Assembly (NCBI GenBank): GCA_013287665.1
Contig: JABDDK010000002.1
Span: forward strand, 1-64,000
DNA length: 64,000 nucleotides
Direction of reading: 5' to 3'
Source of the DNA: Alphaproteobacteria bacterium
Lineage (GTDB): Bacteria; Pseudomonadota; Alphaproteobacteria; UBA9655
The notes below the pieces were generated by a model. That model was not told the origin of the DNA, made no database searches, and saw only the letters and a list, made by a program, of their open reading frames with translations. The position numbers and the translations under genes were made by a program. Shown in pieces: positions 53,974-61,262 of this stretch. Every line of letters starts with the position of its first letter. Within the stretch, counting starts at the first letter, position 1.

Positions 53974-54393
53974 ATGGCTGAATTATTTCTTTTAGCGCTA
54001 GGAATTGTTTTCATCATCCTTTTGTTGCAAAAGCTTGAGCATGCTGAAACGAAGCTTCTTCTCCAAACAATAAAATGGACCTTTGTGGCAACGATGATAT
54101 TCGCTGCCATTTACCTCACCCTTGTGGGGCGACTGCTTCAGGTTGGTGCAATTGCTATTTTGCTGATTCTTTTATTAAGAAAGGATGTCATGGAGTGGCG
54201 CGAAAAGAACCGCCCTCCCCCACCCCTCCCTCATCCCATGACAAAGAAAGAAGCTGCAGCCTTATTAAAGGTTGAACTGAAGGCAACGAAACAAGAAATC
54301 AATGAAGCTTTTAAGAGTGCAAAGCCGAAGGACTCAACAGACAAGGACCGCCTGCAGCAAGCAAGGGATGTGATGCTGAAGGGAAAAAAGTAA
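53974..54393 (+). CDS. Membrane-anchored J-like protein lacking HPD
   Basis: A 139-residue protein with three N-terminal membrane segments (LFLLALGIVFIILLLQKL, then WTFVATMIFAAIYLTLVG and AIAILLILLL), a Pro-rich linker (RPPPPLPHP) and a Tim14/DjlA-like C-terminal domain: MTKKEAAALLKVELKATKQE, INEAFKS, then RLQQARDVMLKG. Relatives carry H-P-D between the last two helices. Here the loop is AKPKDSTDKD, so HPD is absent, and it would not be expected to stimulate an Hsp70. Coupled to mipZ. Confidence 0.78.
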   Translation: MAELFLLALGIVFIILLLQKLEHAETKLLLQTIKWTFVATMIFAAIYLTLVGRLLQVGAIAILLILLLRKDVMEWREKNRPPPPLPHPMTKKEAAALLKVELKATKQEINEAFKSAKPKDSTDKDRLQQARDVMLKGKK

Positions 54394-54401
54394 CTTTCAC
54401 C

Positions 54402-55001
54402 TCACGAGGAGCTGGCGGACATCCCCTCTACACCCAACTTCCCTACACTTCCTGCCTCCATACTTTCAATCGTTAAATTACTATCCGTAAACACATAGAT
54501 TTCCGAGGCGATTTTCATTGCCTTTTCTACTATCATTTTAGCTGTATAACCCTCAACATCAAGTAAAGCCCTTGCTGCGGACAAAGCATAGGGGCCTCCA
54601 CAACCAACAGCAACAATTCCATCATCTGGCTCATAAACCTCTCCAGTGCTGCTCAGGATCAAGGACTGACGTGGACTAATCACAACCATTGTCTCTGTAA
54701 CCGTACGCAGAAGCGGATCTTTTCTCCAATCTCTCACCAGGTCTACGCAAGGACGCAAGAGTTGGTGCGGCGTCTGATCGAGCTTATCTTCTAGCTTTTC
54801 GAAGAGAACAAGTGCATCTGCCGTTGATCCCGTAAAACCTGCAATGACATTCCCTTTTGTGAACCGACGTATCTTCCGAACGTTCGATTTGATAATGAGA
54901 CTATCCATAGAGATTTGACCATCTGCCGCAATAACAACCTCTGAGCCCTTACGAACGGATAAGATTGTTGTGCCATGCCATGTTGATAACTTGTTTTCCA
55001 T
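54402..55001 (-). CDS. hslV: HslV, proteasome-like peptidase subunit
   Basis: Threonine peptidase of the HslUV protease; 199 residues. A propeptide of ten residues (MENKLSTWHG) precedes the mature Thr in TTILSVRKGSEVVIAADGQ. Asp17 and Lys33 (mature numbering) are kept. The GSGG loop reads AVGCGGPYALSAARALL, with Cys for the usual Ser, and G-D-G-Q is A-D-G-Q. hslU, normally adjacent, is not in the window. The 3' end faces the J-like gene eight bases away. ATG at 55001 lies behind GAAAGGA. Confidence 0.9.
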   Translation of the reverse strand: MENKLSTWHGTTILSVRKGSEVVIAADGQISMDSLIIKSNVRKIRRFTKGNVIAGFTGSTADALVLFEKLEDKLDQTPHQLLRPCVDLVRDWRKDPLLRTVTETMVVISPRQSLILSSTGEVYEPDDGIVAVGCGGPYALSAARALLDVEGYTAKMIVEKAMKIASEIYVFTDSNLTIESMEAGSVGKLGVEGMSASSS

Positions 55002-55089
55002 GATTGGTCCTTTCCCTTGAATATGTTACTATTAACGAAAATAACATAAATTAGTTTCATTTCTATTAACTCAAGAGAGGGAGGAATCA

Positions 55090-55449
55090 GTGGAGTATGA
55101 CAACGGTAATCTATTTGCCCGATTGATAAGAAAGGAAATTCCTGCAGATATTATTTATGAAGATGACTATGCTGTGGCTTTTCCAGATCTTAATCCAAAA
55201 GCACCCATCCATATTTTAGTCATTCCAAAAGGAGAGTATGTTTCCTTTTATGATTTCACAGAGAAAGCACCCCCTGATCTCATCGTGGGTTTTAACAAAG
55301 CCGTATTCCAGGTCATTAAATCTATGAATTTACAAAAAGATGGATTTCGCATCCTTTCAAACCAAGGTGTGAACGGTATGCAACATGTCCCTCATTACCA
55401 TGTCCATATCTTTGGCGGGGGTCCCTTAGGGAAAATGATTGCTGAATAA
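55090..55449 (+). CDS. HinT-type HIT-family nucleotide hydrolase
   Basis: A 119-residue classical HIT protein: FARLIRKEIPADIIYEDDYA, HILVIPKGEYVSFYDF, and the histidine triad HVPHYHVHIFGGGPLG at the C-terminus. HinT hydrolyses purine nucleoside phosphoramidates. The start is GTG at 55090 after GGGAGGA. It begins a run with the RimB-like and RimK-like genes, its stop two bases from the next ATG. Confidence 0.92.
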   Translation: MEYDNGNLFARLIRKEIPADIIYEDDYAVAFPDLNPKAPIHILVIPKGEYVSFYDFTEKAPPDLIVGFNKAVFQVIKSMNLQKDGFRILSNQGVNGMQHVPHYHVHIFGGGPLGKMIAE

Positions 55450-55450
55450 A

Positions 55451-55894
55451 ATGAAAAAAAAGAAAAAAGAGAAATTAGTCGTAGGATGGCGGGAATGGGC
55501 GCACCTGCCTGATTTAGATGTCGAAAGAATCAAGGTTAAAATTGACACAGGCGCAAAAACATCTGCGATTCATGCGTTTGACATTAAACCGTTTACATAT
55601 ATGGGAAACCCTTGGGTTCAGTTTGAAGTCCACCCCCTGCAAGATAATGATATGTTATCAAATACCTGCACTTGCCCTATCATAGACCACAGATGGATAA
55701 CAAGTTCAACAGGACATCGACAGAAACGGTTTATCATACGAACACGCCTCGTCATCGGAGAATTTTCATCTGATATCGATATTTCACTTGCAAATCGAGA
55801 CGAAATGGGCTTTCGATTCCTTCTAGGAAGGAATGCCATGAAGGGACATCTGCTCGTCGACCCAACTCATTCTTTTTTATTGACCCATAGATAA
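55451..55894 (+). CDS. RimB-like retropepsin-type protease
   Basis: A 147-residue protein of the family once called ATP-dependent zinc proteases (PF05618), now known in pseudomonads as RimB, a retropepsin-like peptidase. The aspartyl-protease-type D-T-G is in VKIDTGAKTSAIHAFDI. The second half has RFLLGRNAMKGHLLVDP, with the hydrophobic strand and G-R. In the Rim system the protease shortens glutamate tails added by RimK, and here it lies directly before rimK. ATG at 55451 is used; TTG at 55439 is an in-frame alternative. The N-terminus is very Lys-rich. Confidence 0.82.
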   Translation: MKKKKKEKLVVGWREWAHLPDLDVERIKVKIDTGAKTSAIHAFDIKPFTYMGNPWVQFEVHPLQDNDMLSNTCTCPIIDHRWITSSTGHRQKRFIIRTRLVIGEFSSDIDISLANRDEMGFRFLLGRNAMKGHLLVDPTHSFLLTHR

Positions 55895-55935
55895 TATTAA
55901 CCAAATAATAATTCTATTCTGTTAGGATAATACAT

Positions 55936-56844
55936 ATGAAAATATTGATGCTCTCTCGAAATCCTGGACTGTATTCTCACAAACGTCTCATTGAGGCGGC
56001 TGTGGGGCGTGGCCATACGATCGAGTGCATTGATACGCTTCAAGTGTATATGAACATTGCCACCAATAATCCCCAGATTAGATATAAAGGAAAGCCGATT
56101 GAGCATTATGATGCGGTTATCCCTCGGATTGGCGCCTCTATTACGATGTATGGACTTGCCGTCCTTAGACAACTTGAAACCATGGGCGTGTGGTCCGTCA
56201 ATAACTCTCTGGCAATAGGACGATCACGCGACAAATTTAGAACGTTTCAGCTTTTAGCCCGTAAAGGCATCCCCCTCCCCGTCACAGCATTCGGACACTC
56301 AACAAAAGATACGGATGATATTATTGATATGGTGGGAGGCGCCCCCGTCGTCATAAAACTACTTGAAGGAACACAAGGCTTAGGCGTTGTCTTAGGGGAG
56401 ACCCATGTCTCAGCCAGGAGTGTGATCGAGGCCTTCCGTGAAGTCAATGTGAACATCCTGGTTCAAGAGTACATCAAAGAAGCCAACTCTACAGATATAA
56501 GATGTCTCGTCGTCGGGGGCAAAGTCGTGGCCTCCATGAAAAGAACAGGTCCAACCGGAGATTTTCGCTCAAACCTTCACCGAGGCGGGACGGCAAATAG
56601 TGAAAAAATAACGTTGAAGGAGCGCTCTCTCGCCATCCGCTGCGCCTCTATCATGGGACTGAATGTGTGCGGTGTAGATATGCTACGCACAAAACGAGGG
56701 CCTGTCATTATGGAAGTGAATTCATCCCCAGGCCTGGAAGGCATAGAAACATCCACGGGCGCTGATGTCGCGATTAAAATTATCGAATATATTGAAGAAA
56801 ATGCAAAGCATCACAAAAAAAGAAAACATAAATTAATTGTGTGA
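55936..56844 (+). CDS. rimK: RimK-like ATP-grasp glutamate ligase
   Basis: ATP-grasp ligase that adds glutamate residues, classically to ribosomal protein S6. It has 302 residues. The N-terminal [19 protein letters not shown] is followed by [13 protein letters not shown], the lysine strand [51 protein letters not shown] and the metal site [14 protein letters not shown]. Paired with a RimB-like gene. The C-terminal tail is basic (KHHKKRKHK). Its end is 71 bases from tRNA-Arg. Confidence 0.93.
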   Translation: MKILMLSRNPGLYSHKRLIEAAVGRGHTIECIDTLQVYMNIATNNPQIRYKGKPIEHYDAVIPRIGASITMYGLAVLRQLETMGVWSVNNSLAIGRSRDKFRTFQLLARKGIPLPVTAFGHSTKDTDDIIDMVGGAPVVIKLLEGTQGLGVVLGETHVSARSVIEAFREVNVNILVQEYIKEANSTDIRCLVVGGKVVASMKRTGPTGDFRSNLHRGGTANSEKITLKERSLAIRCASIMGLNVCGVDMLRTKRGPVIMEVNSSPGLEGIETSTGADVAIKIIEYIEENAKHHKKRKHKLIV

Positions 56845-56915
56845 GGGTGGATTTCCTTGTACCACTTTATCCTTGCAGAATACCCAAGTATCGACTAAAA
56901 AGACTCAAACCATAC

Positions 56916-56992
56916 GCGCCCGTAGCTCAATTGGATAGAGCATCTGACTACGAATCAGAAGGCTAGGGGTTCAAATCCCTTCGGGCGCACCA
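56916..56992 (+). tRNA. tRNA-Arg (ACG), CCA encoded
   Basis: Acceptor GCGCCCG pairs with CGGGCGC. The D arm is AGCTCAATTGGATAGAGC, the anticodon arm CTGACTACGAATCAG gives anticodon ACG (expected to be edited to ICG), and the T-loop is GGTTCAAATCC. The discriminator is A and CCA is encoded at 56990-56992. Island-like DNA follows its 3' end. Confidence 0.96.
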
Positions 56993-57040
56993 GAGTTTCA
57001 TTGGGTTTCAGAGGAATCCGTAAAAACCAGAAAACTCCAT

Positions 57041-57130
57041 TGTCACCAAAATGTCACCAGCCGGGAGAGCCAGTTTTTCACTGTCCCCCACCCTTAAGAA
57101 AAACCTCTAGGTAGCAAATAGGTAGCATTC
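57041..57130. repeat. Paired short direct repeats beyond the tRNA-Arg 3' end
   Basis: TGTCACCA occurs at 57041 and TGTCACCAG at 57052. AGGTAGCA occurs at 57112 and 57121. Close pairs of 7-9-base direct repeats just past a tRNA 3' end are typical of integrase arm sites or of a decayed integrase 3' end. The rest of 56993-57272 holds no recognisable gene. Confidence 0.35.
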
Positions 57131-57272
57131 CAGAGGGTGCGCTGAGGTGTTGCAATTATGTTTCTTTTGCAAAGATAATTCATTTTTTTATCAATTGAAT
57201 CTATGAAAAACGACGTTTTTTGACATCTCCACAACATCTTTCCGAATCTATAGGAACGGGTTGGGAAGGTGT

Positions 57273-57446
57273 ATGAATCTATTTGGATCTATTTCGATCT
57301 ACAGAAAATCTATAAAATCCCTCATCTTCTCAACAAAAGTCGCGCTTGACGATCTATATGGGAAGCGTATGGTTAGGTATGGCCTATCGCCATGCCATTG
57401 GGTCTACCCTGATGGTTTCACAACAAAGAAAGGAACTACACTATAG
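57273..57446 (+). CDS. Doubtful small open frame before the HTH gene
   Basis: ATG at 57273 closely follows GGAAGG and encodes 57 residues (MNLFGSISIYRKSIKSLIFS and onward, ending TTKKGTTL). Its TAG is directly followed by the ATG of the HTH gene, so it may be a leader peptide or the remnant of a phage-type gene. No family recognised; composition is not clearly coding. Confidence 0.3.
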   Translation: MNLFGSISIYRKSIKSLIFSTKVALDDLYGKRMVRYGLSPCHWVYPDGFTTKKGTTL

Positions 57447-57665
57447 ATGACGACTATATTTCTAACACAAGAAGACTTAGCCAACAGATGGGGGCTTGCG
57501 CCTAATACACTCAGCCAATGGCGGTGGAATGGCCGAGGCCCTATTTATCACAAGATTGGCAAGAACGTTTTATATGACACCCTTGAGGTTGAAAAGTTTG
57601 AGACTAAAAATATGAGAATTAGCACCAGTCAAAATGATAATTTTGTTAATGGAGCTCTCATATGA
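57447..57665 (+). CDS. Excisionase/AlpA-type helix-turn-helix protein
   Basis: A 72-residue protein of the HTH_17/MerR-like excisionase group: FLTQEDLANRWGLAPNTLSQ, W-R-W-N-G-R-G-P, then YHKIGKNVLYDTLEVEKFE. The 'x-G-P-x-Y-x-K-I-G-x-x-V-x-Y' pattern is the hallmark of DNA-binding Xis/AlpA proteins of integrative elements. ATG at 57447 follows AAAGGAAC. It lies 455 bases past tRNA-Arg and is followed at once by a strong terminator, so it is probably a stand-alone remnant regulator of an element integrated at that tRNA. No integrase gene is present nearby. Confidence 0.78.
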   Translation: MTTIFLTQEDLANRWGLAPNTLSQWRWNGRGPIYHKIGKNVLYDTLEVEKFETKNMRISTSQNDNFVNGALI

Positions 57666-57678
57666 ATACTCAAAAACA

Positions 57679-57720
57679 AACACCTGTGAAGGTTTGCGCC
57701 CACTCACAGGTGTTCTTTTT
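57679..57720 (+). terminator. Intrinsic terminator of the HTH gene
   Basis: AACACCTGTGA (57679-57689) and TCACAGGTGTT (57704-57714) form a perfect 11-base stem with a 14-base loop, then CTTTTT. Confidence 0.85.
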
Positions 57721-57740
57721 CGCTTAAAGGACTTCGAGAA

Positions 57741-57812
57741 GCCCCCTTTGATAGAAAGCTTAGCTCTTGAGATTTCAAAAGTCTATCTTTTCGTGAAGGG
57801 GGCCTTTTTTTT
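57741..57812 (+). terminator. Second terminator-like structure
   Basis: GCCCCCTT (57741-57748) pairs with AAGGGGGC (57796-57803), followed by CTTTTTTTT. An inner pair GATAG/CTATC (57750-57754 with 57783-57787) supports one long branched stem. It is 20 bases after the first terminator. Confidence 0.6.
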
Positions 57813-57859
57813 GAGGTTTGATATTCAAACTCAGAAGGAAGACAAAATGTCCCAATAAC

Positions 57860-58018
57860 CTACCAAAATGGGCAATAAAAATACCGCTCTATATTCAACG
57901 CCTCCATCAACTTTGATTTTGCTGCATAATAAGCATCCCTATCCTCAGGTAGAAGATTTTCCCCCCGGCCTGCCTGAACGCCCGTTACATGACTTATAAT
58001 TATGATGGCTGTGAGCAT
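57860..58018 (-). CDS. Short signal-peptide-bearing open frame, possible gene remnant
   Basis: A 52-residue frame from ATG at 58018: MLTAIIIISHVTGVQAGRGE opens it, then LLPEDRDAYYAAKSKLMEAL and a short Tyr/Phe-rich end. The hydrophobic run with A-G cleavage suits an exported protein, and the frame lies 44 bases after the stop of the 58063 gene on the same strand. There is no good ribosome site and the protein ends abruptly, so it may be the 5' remnant of a longer gene. Confidence 0.35.
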   Translation of the reverse strand: MLTAIIIISHVTGVQAGRGENLLPEDRDAYYAAKSKLMEALNIERYFYCPFW

Positions 58019-58062
58019 CTGTCTTATATAAATCTATAGTGCCTTGATTTATACTTCTAAAC

Positions 58063-58644
58063 CTACTTCAATTCGCTCATGAGTTCTGCGGCTAGCCTTC
58101 GAACAACGGCATAATCATTCCATTTATAGGTCTCAAGGACTTTATGAGCGTCGTACAGTTCCTGGACTGTCTTCATCTTCACTAGCAACTCTCTCATTCG
58201 GCTTTTTGCCTTTGTAATGGGACCACTGCAATCACCGCGGCTCCCAATAAATAAGTTAAAAGCTAAGTCACCTGCTTTAGCAGTTTCTGAAACAGTTTTG
58301 AGCGTAGGAATTAAATCATCGATCCTTTCAGCGGCTTTCTTCGTTGGTCCGCTACAGTCCGTTATGTTTATTAGACCACGTATATCAGCATAGTACGTAT
58401 AAGCTGTCCGACCAGCGAGGTCTATTTCATCAATTTGCGTTAAGGTAGGAATCAATTTATAAAGTGCATCCGCAGCCTTTTTCTTTGGATGTTCTCCCCG
58501 CCATGATCCCGGATGTTTTTGATAGACATCATATTCGACTTCAGAATCTTGAATGATCTGGTTCACGGTTTTATTCGCAGATCCTTGAGTTGGGGAAAGT
58601 AGAATCACCGCACAAAAACTTAAGATGGAAAGTTGTCTTAACAT
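58063..58644 (-). CDS. Exported protein with three internal repeats
   Basis: A 193-residue unrecognised protein. The signal peptide is MLRQLSILSFCAVILLSPTQ with cleavage after G-S-A. Three repeats of about 45 residues follow on the plan [KP]-x-K-K-A-A-x-x-[IL]-x-x-L-I-P-T-L-x-x-[IV]-x-E; the first two end in a D-C-S-G-P turn (KKAADALYKLIPTLTQIDEI, KKAAERIDDLIPTLKTVSET, KAKSRMRELLVKMKTVQELY). They are mostly helical, and the two Cys could pair. ATG at 58644 follows AAGGAG. Confidence 0.7.
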   Translation of the reverse strand: MLRQLSILSFCAVILLSPTQGSANKTVNQIIQDSEVEYDVYQKHPGSWRGEHPKKKAADALYKLIPTLTQIDEIDLAGRTAYTYYADIRGLINITDCSGPTKKAAERIDDLIPTLKTVSETAKAGDLAFNLFIGSRGDCSGPITKAKSRMRELLVKMKTVQELYDAHKVLETYKWNDYAVVRRLAAELMSELK

Positions 58645-58794
58645 AGTAAACTCCTTATTAAACATTTATTACATATCGTACCTTAGATTGGAACTGGCTC
58701 TGAATCAAGTCGCGTAAACCCTTAGTTTTACTCATAAATGGCGATTGGGATTTTAGGTGATGGATAAAACCTCTCAATACCTGAGCCATGGTCG

Positions 58795-59148
58795 CTATAT
58801 CCCGAGCTGTTTAGCATCCTTCAGAAGTGTGGCCCATATCCTCGCACGTTCTTTCTCAATTCTGTCTTGCTCTTCGTATAAACGGTCTAAGTTTATGCTC
58901 ACAGGTTTAGCTCTTTCTAACTCAGCTTCAAGACGTGCTAAATTTATGCTTGAAGTCTTTTGGCTTTCTTGAGCGTCATAGGCAAGCTCAAAATTCCGGC
59001 TCTTTTCACTTTGCTCTTTGGTAATTGGACGAGAACATACCCTATGTCTATTCTCTTCACTTTCAGGAGTATTATTCCCCGCCCCTACAGTTGGGTTATT
59101 GCTCAATCCTAAAAGTATAGTCAGTGCTAAATTCTTCTTCAAACTCAT
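58795..59148 (-). CDS. Small exported coiled-coil-like protein
   Basis: A 117-residue unrecognised protein from ATG at 59148, eight bases after GAGGA. Signal peptide MSLKKNLALTILLGLSNNPT continues to V-G-A. The C-terminal half is charged and helical, with a doubled motif S-I-N-L-x-R-L-E/Y-x-E (SINLARLEAELERAK and SINLDRLYEEQDRIEKERAR). One Cys is present (VCSRP). It starts 22 bases after the stop of the 59170 gene and is likely cotranscribed with it. Confidence 0.65.
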   Translation of the reverse strand: MSLKKNLALTILLGLSNNPTVGAGNNTPESEENRHRVCSRPITKEQSEKSRNFELAYDAQESQKTSSINLARLEAELERAKPVSINLDRLYEEQDRIEKERARIWATLLKDAKQLGI

Positions 59149-59169
59149 AATATTATTCCTCATTTTAGT

Positions 59170-59943
59170 TTAATCCTTTTCCATCTTTTGACGTTCTTGA
59201 GTTATTTTTTCACTCTCCTGTAAGGCGTAGAAAGAAGTCCATTCTATGTTCATCCACTCATCTCTACTCCCTTTAAGAGGTATAGAACAAATGCCAGCGT
59301 TAGACGTTGTGGCATATAAGATTTCAACAGAATCCGTTTCTTGTGATTGATTCGAAAAAGAAAGGTCGTTTAAGAGATCACCGTTCTCATCGCTGATAAT
59401 GAAACAGTGAGTGATGGCTGCGGTATGATAATGATGCCTTTGATCCTTACAATAAGAACCGTCCTCCTGATCAAAACAGCCACACATAAGGCTGCTACAC
59501 TGGGGTTTACTGATGTGATCGGTCAGGAAATTAGCAATTCTATCCATTGATTCGCGAACAATCATGATCCGAAGGCCCTCTGGTTGCCTTGTAAAATACG
59601 ATAAATCAAACGGGTTAGGATTATAAACTATGGGAAGAACACGGAAAAAACTTGCACCACTACACTGCATGCTGTGATCTGGATATAGCTTGCATTTTTC
59701 CACAACGAGATCCCTCATACTCAATTGAGTAACAGTGACAGCATATGTTCTTGGCTCTTCAAGAAATTTACTTGTCTCAGTTACTTTAGCAAAGCTGACT
59801 TTTCTCTCTGGGTCAAATAATGTTCTTAAAACCCGTTGCTTAACACCTTCCTCCACAATAGCCTTAAATCCACCTCCTGCAGTAAGGTCGTTGCAGGTTA
59901 GTGTCCCAAGTATAAAAACTAAATAGACAATACGTTTAATCAT
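59170..59943 (-). CDS. Exported Cys-containing protein of unknown function
   Basis: A 257-residue unrecognised protein. Signal peptide MIKRIVYLVFILGTLTCNDL is followed by T-A-G-G-G. The mature part has a beta-rich central region (TYAVTVTQLSMRDLVVEKC, ASFFRVLPIVYNPNPFDLSY) and a Cys-rich segment (KPQCSSLMCGCFDQEDGSYC) followed by D-Q-R-H-H-Y-H. The Cys/His cluster could bind metal or form disulfides. The C-terminus is a charged helix. Middle member of three same-strand exported proteins. Confidence 0.65.
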   Translation of the reverse strand: MIKRIVYLVFILGTLTCNDLTAGGGFKAIVEEGVKQRVLRTLFDPERKVSFAKVTETSKFLEEPRTYAVTVTQLSMRDLVVEKCKLYPDHSMQCSGASFFRVLPIVYNPNPFDLSYFTRQPEGLRIMIVRESMDRIANFLTDHISKPQCSSLMCGCFDQEDGSYCKDQRHHYHTAAITHCFIISDENGDLLNDLSFSNQSQETDSVEILYATTSNAGICSIPLKGSRDEWMNIEWTSFYALQESEKITQERQKMEKD

Positions 59944-59982
59944 TTTAACCTCATTAAAATATTTAGAATAACAGCAGCACCC

Positions 59983-61125
59983 TTACTTTCTCTCGATCTT
60001 CATGAGCCGAGCAAAACGATAGGCAATGCTTGGACTTTCCTTGCCATAATGAAAATGACCTTTCTTGATCGCATTGAACGTTGCAGCAATTTCAATATCG
60101 GTTGGTTTAAGGTCGATCATTCTCTTTTCAAGCTCAGAGAGACAAGCCTGCCGCATTGTATTATTCCTCTGTATCCAAGTTTTAAAGATTACACTGAAAT
60201 CAGATTTCTGAATCCTTTCGTGGTTATTTGGGTCTGTGGATTGGTTGGAGGCGCTCAGAACTTTAACATGGTCATAGTCAGGCATTGTATCTGCCTTAAC
60301 TTCAGGAATTAATCCCAGCAAATACTGACAAAAGCTATCTTCTCTCGTAAGATAGTTTGCTACTTCATCATCGATCGTAAAAAAACGGCTATCATACGTA
60401 CCCGTGATGCTCTGTCGCATCTCTGTGAGTAGGTCTATTGTTGATTGGAACGGCTTAGGTGGTTGGTACTCACGCCCATATTCGCTGTATCTTGCTTTTC
60501 TAAACTCGAATTCCGCATGATGTGTCTCGCTGAGTAAATTTTGTAAATATGTACGTCGTGTGGTTTCTGCTTGGGAGGCAGGACCTTCACTTCCGTACTT
60601 TAACTCTAATTTTGTATTTGGAGGAAGACAAGTATTTTTCTTCAGCAAAATAAAGTCGAGGGCTTGTAATCTCCTGATATCTTCCGGTCTTGAAGAGTGG
60701 GGAGACGTTCTTATTCTCTCCAAAACGGATTCAAGCATGATAATCACGGCATCTTGATTTCCTTTGTTAATCCACGATCCTAGAAATGCATCCGCACCCT
60801 CTAAGTCTGGCTCTTTACCCAGTCCACCCTCTTTCAACATGAAAAATTGGGTTAAAAGGGCCATGGGATCTTCCATTTCACAGGCCTGAGAGATGAGTCT
60901 TTGAGCCGCTACAAAATCCTTAGAATGTTGAGCTTCAAAAGCCTCAAAAAGAATACTTCTTGCTTTGCGGGTGTCACTTGGCCCCGAATGGAATTTGGAA
61001 GTCTTTGCTTTTTTATAGTCACCTGTATCTTCAGGAGGATTTTGCATCGCGTTCACGGATTCAGAAAGGAAGGAAATGCAAAGTGCTGAGCTTAAAATCG
61101 CTGTACGAAATGTATCAAATGTCAT
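59983..61125 (-). CDS. Exported Sel1-repeat-like protein with A-M-Q-N-P-P-E-D start
   Basis: A 380-residue protein. Signal peptide MTFDTFRTAILSSALCISFL continues to V-N-A, and the mature chain begins MQNPPEDTGDYKKAKTSKFH, the opening shared with proteins at 16246 and 52621. Residues about 55-130 look like Sel1/TPR helical repeats: ARSILFEAFEAQHSKDFVAA, then DPMALLTQFFMLKEGGLGKE and ADAFLGSWINKGNQDAVII. The C-terminal half is helical and unassigned. Sel1-like proteins often mediate host interaction in intracellular bacteria; that role is inference. Confidence 0.68.
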   Translation of the reverse strand: MTFDTFRTAILSSALCISFLSESVNAMQNPPEDTGDYKKAKTSKFHSGPSDTRKARSILFEAFEAQHSKDFVAAQRLISQACEMEDPMALLTQFFMLKEGGLGKEPDLEGADAFLGSWINKGNQDAVIIMLESVLERIRTSPHSSRPEDIRRLQALDFILLKKNTCLPPNTKLELKYGSEGPASQAETTRRTYLQNLLSETHHAEFEFRKARYSEYGREYQPPKPFQSTIDLLTEMRQSITGTYDSRFFTIDDEVANYLTREDSFCQYLLGLIPEVKADTMPDYDHVKVLSASNQSTDPNNHERIQKSDFSVIFKTWIQRNNTMRQACLSELEKRMIDLKPTDIEIAATFNAIKKGHFHYGKESPSIAYRFARLMKIERK

Positions 61126-61262
61126 ATTTTCACCAATGTTAATTTAACCAAATGATACCTATTAAATAGGCATCGATTGGATAATTAATGAAATGGATGG
61201 TTGTTACGACTCGGATAATTCCCTAAATAGAGAAATTAGTAACATTCCCTAGGTGGGGTGAA

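Noticed and set aside
56993-57272. Integrase gene next to tRNA-Arg
   Set aside because: No frame of useful length or catalytic R-H-R-Y pattern is visible; only short direct repeats remain.
57634-57858. 74-codon frame after the HTH gene
   Set aside because: It spans two terminator-like hairpins and their T runs, and has no protein-like pattern.
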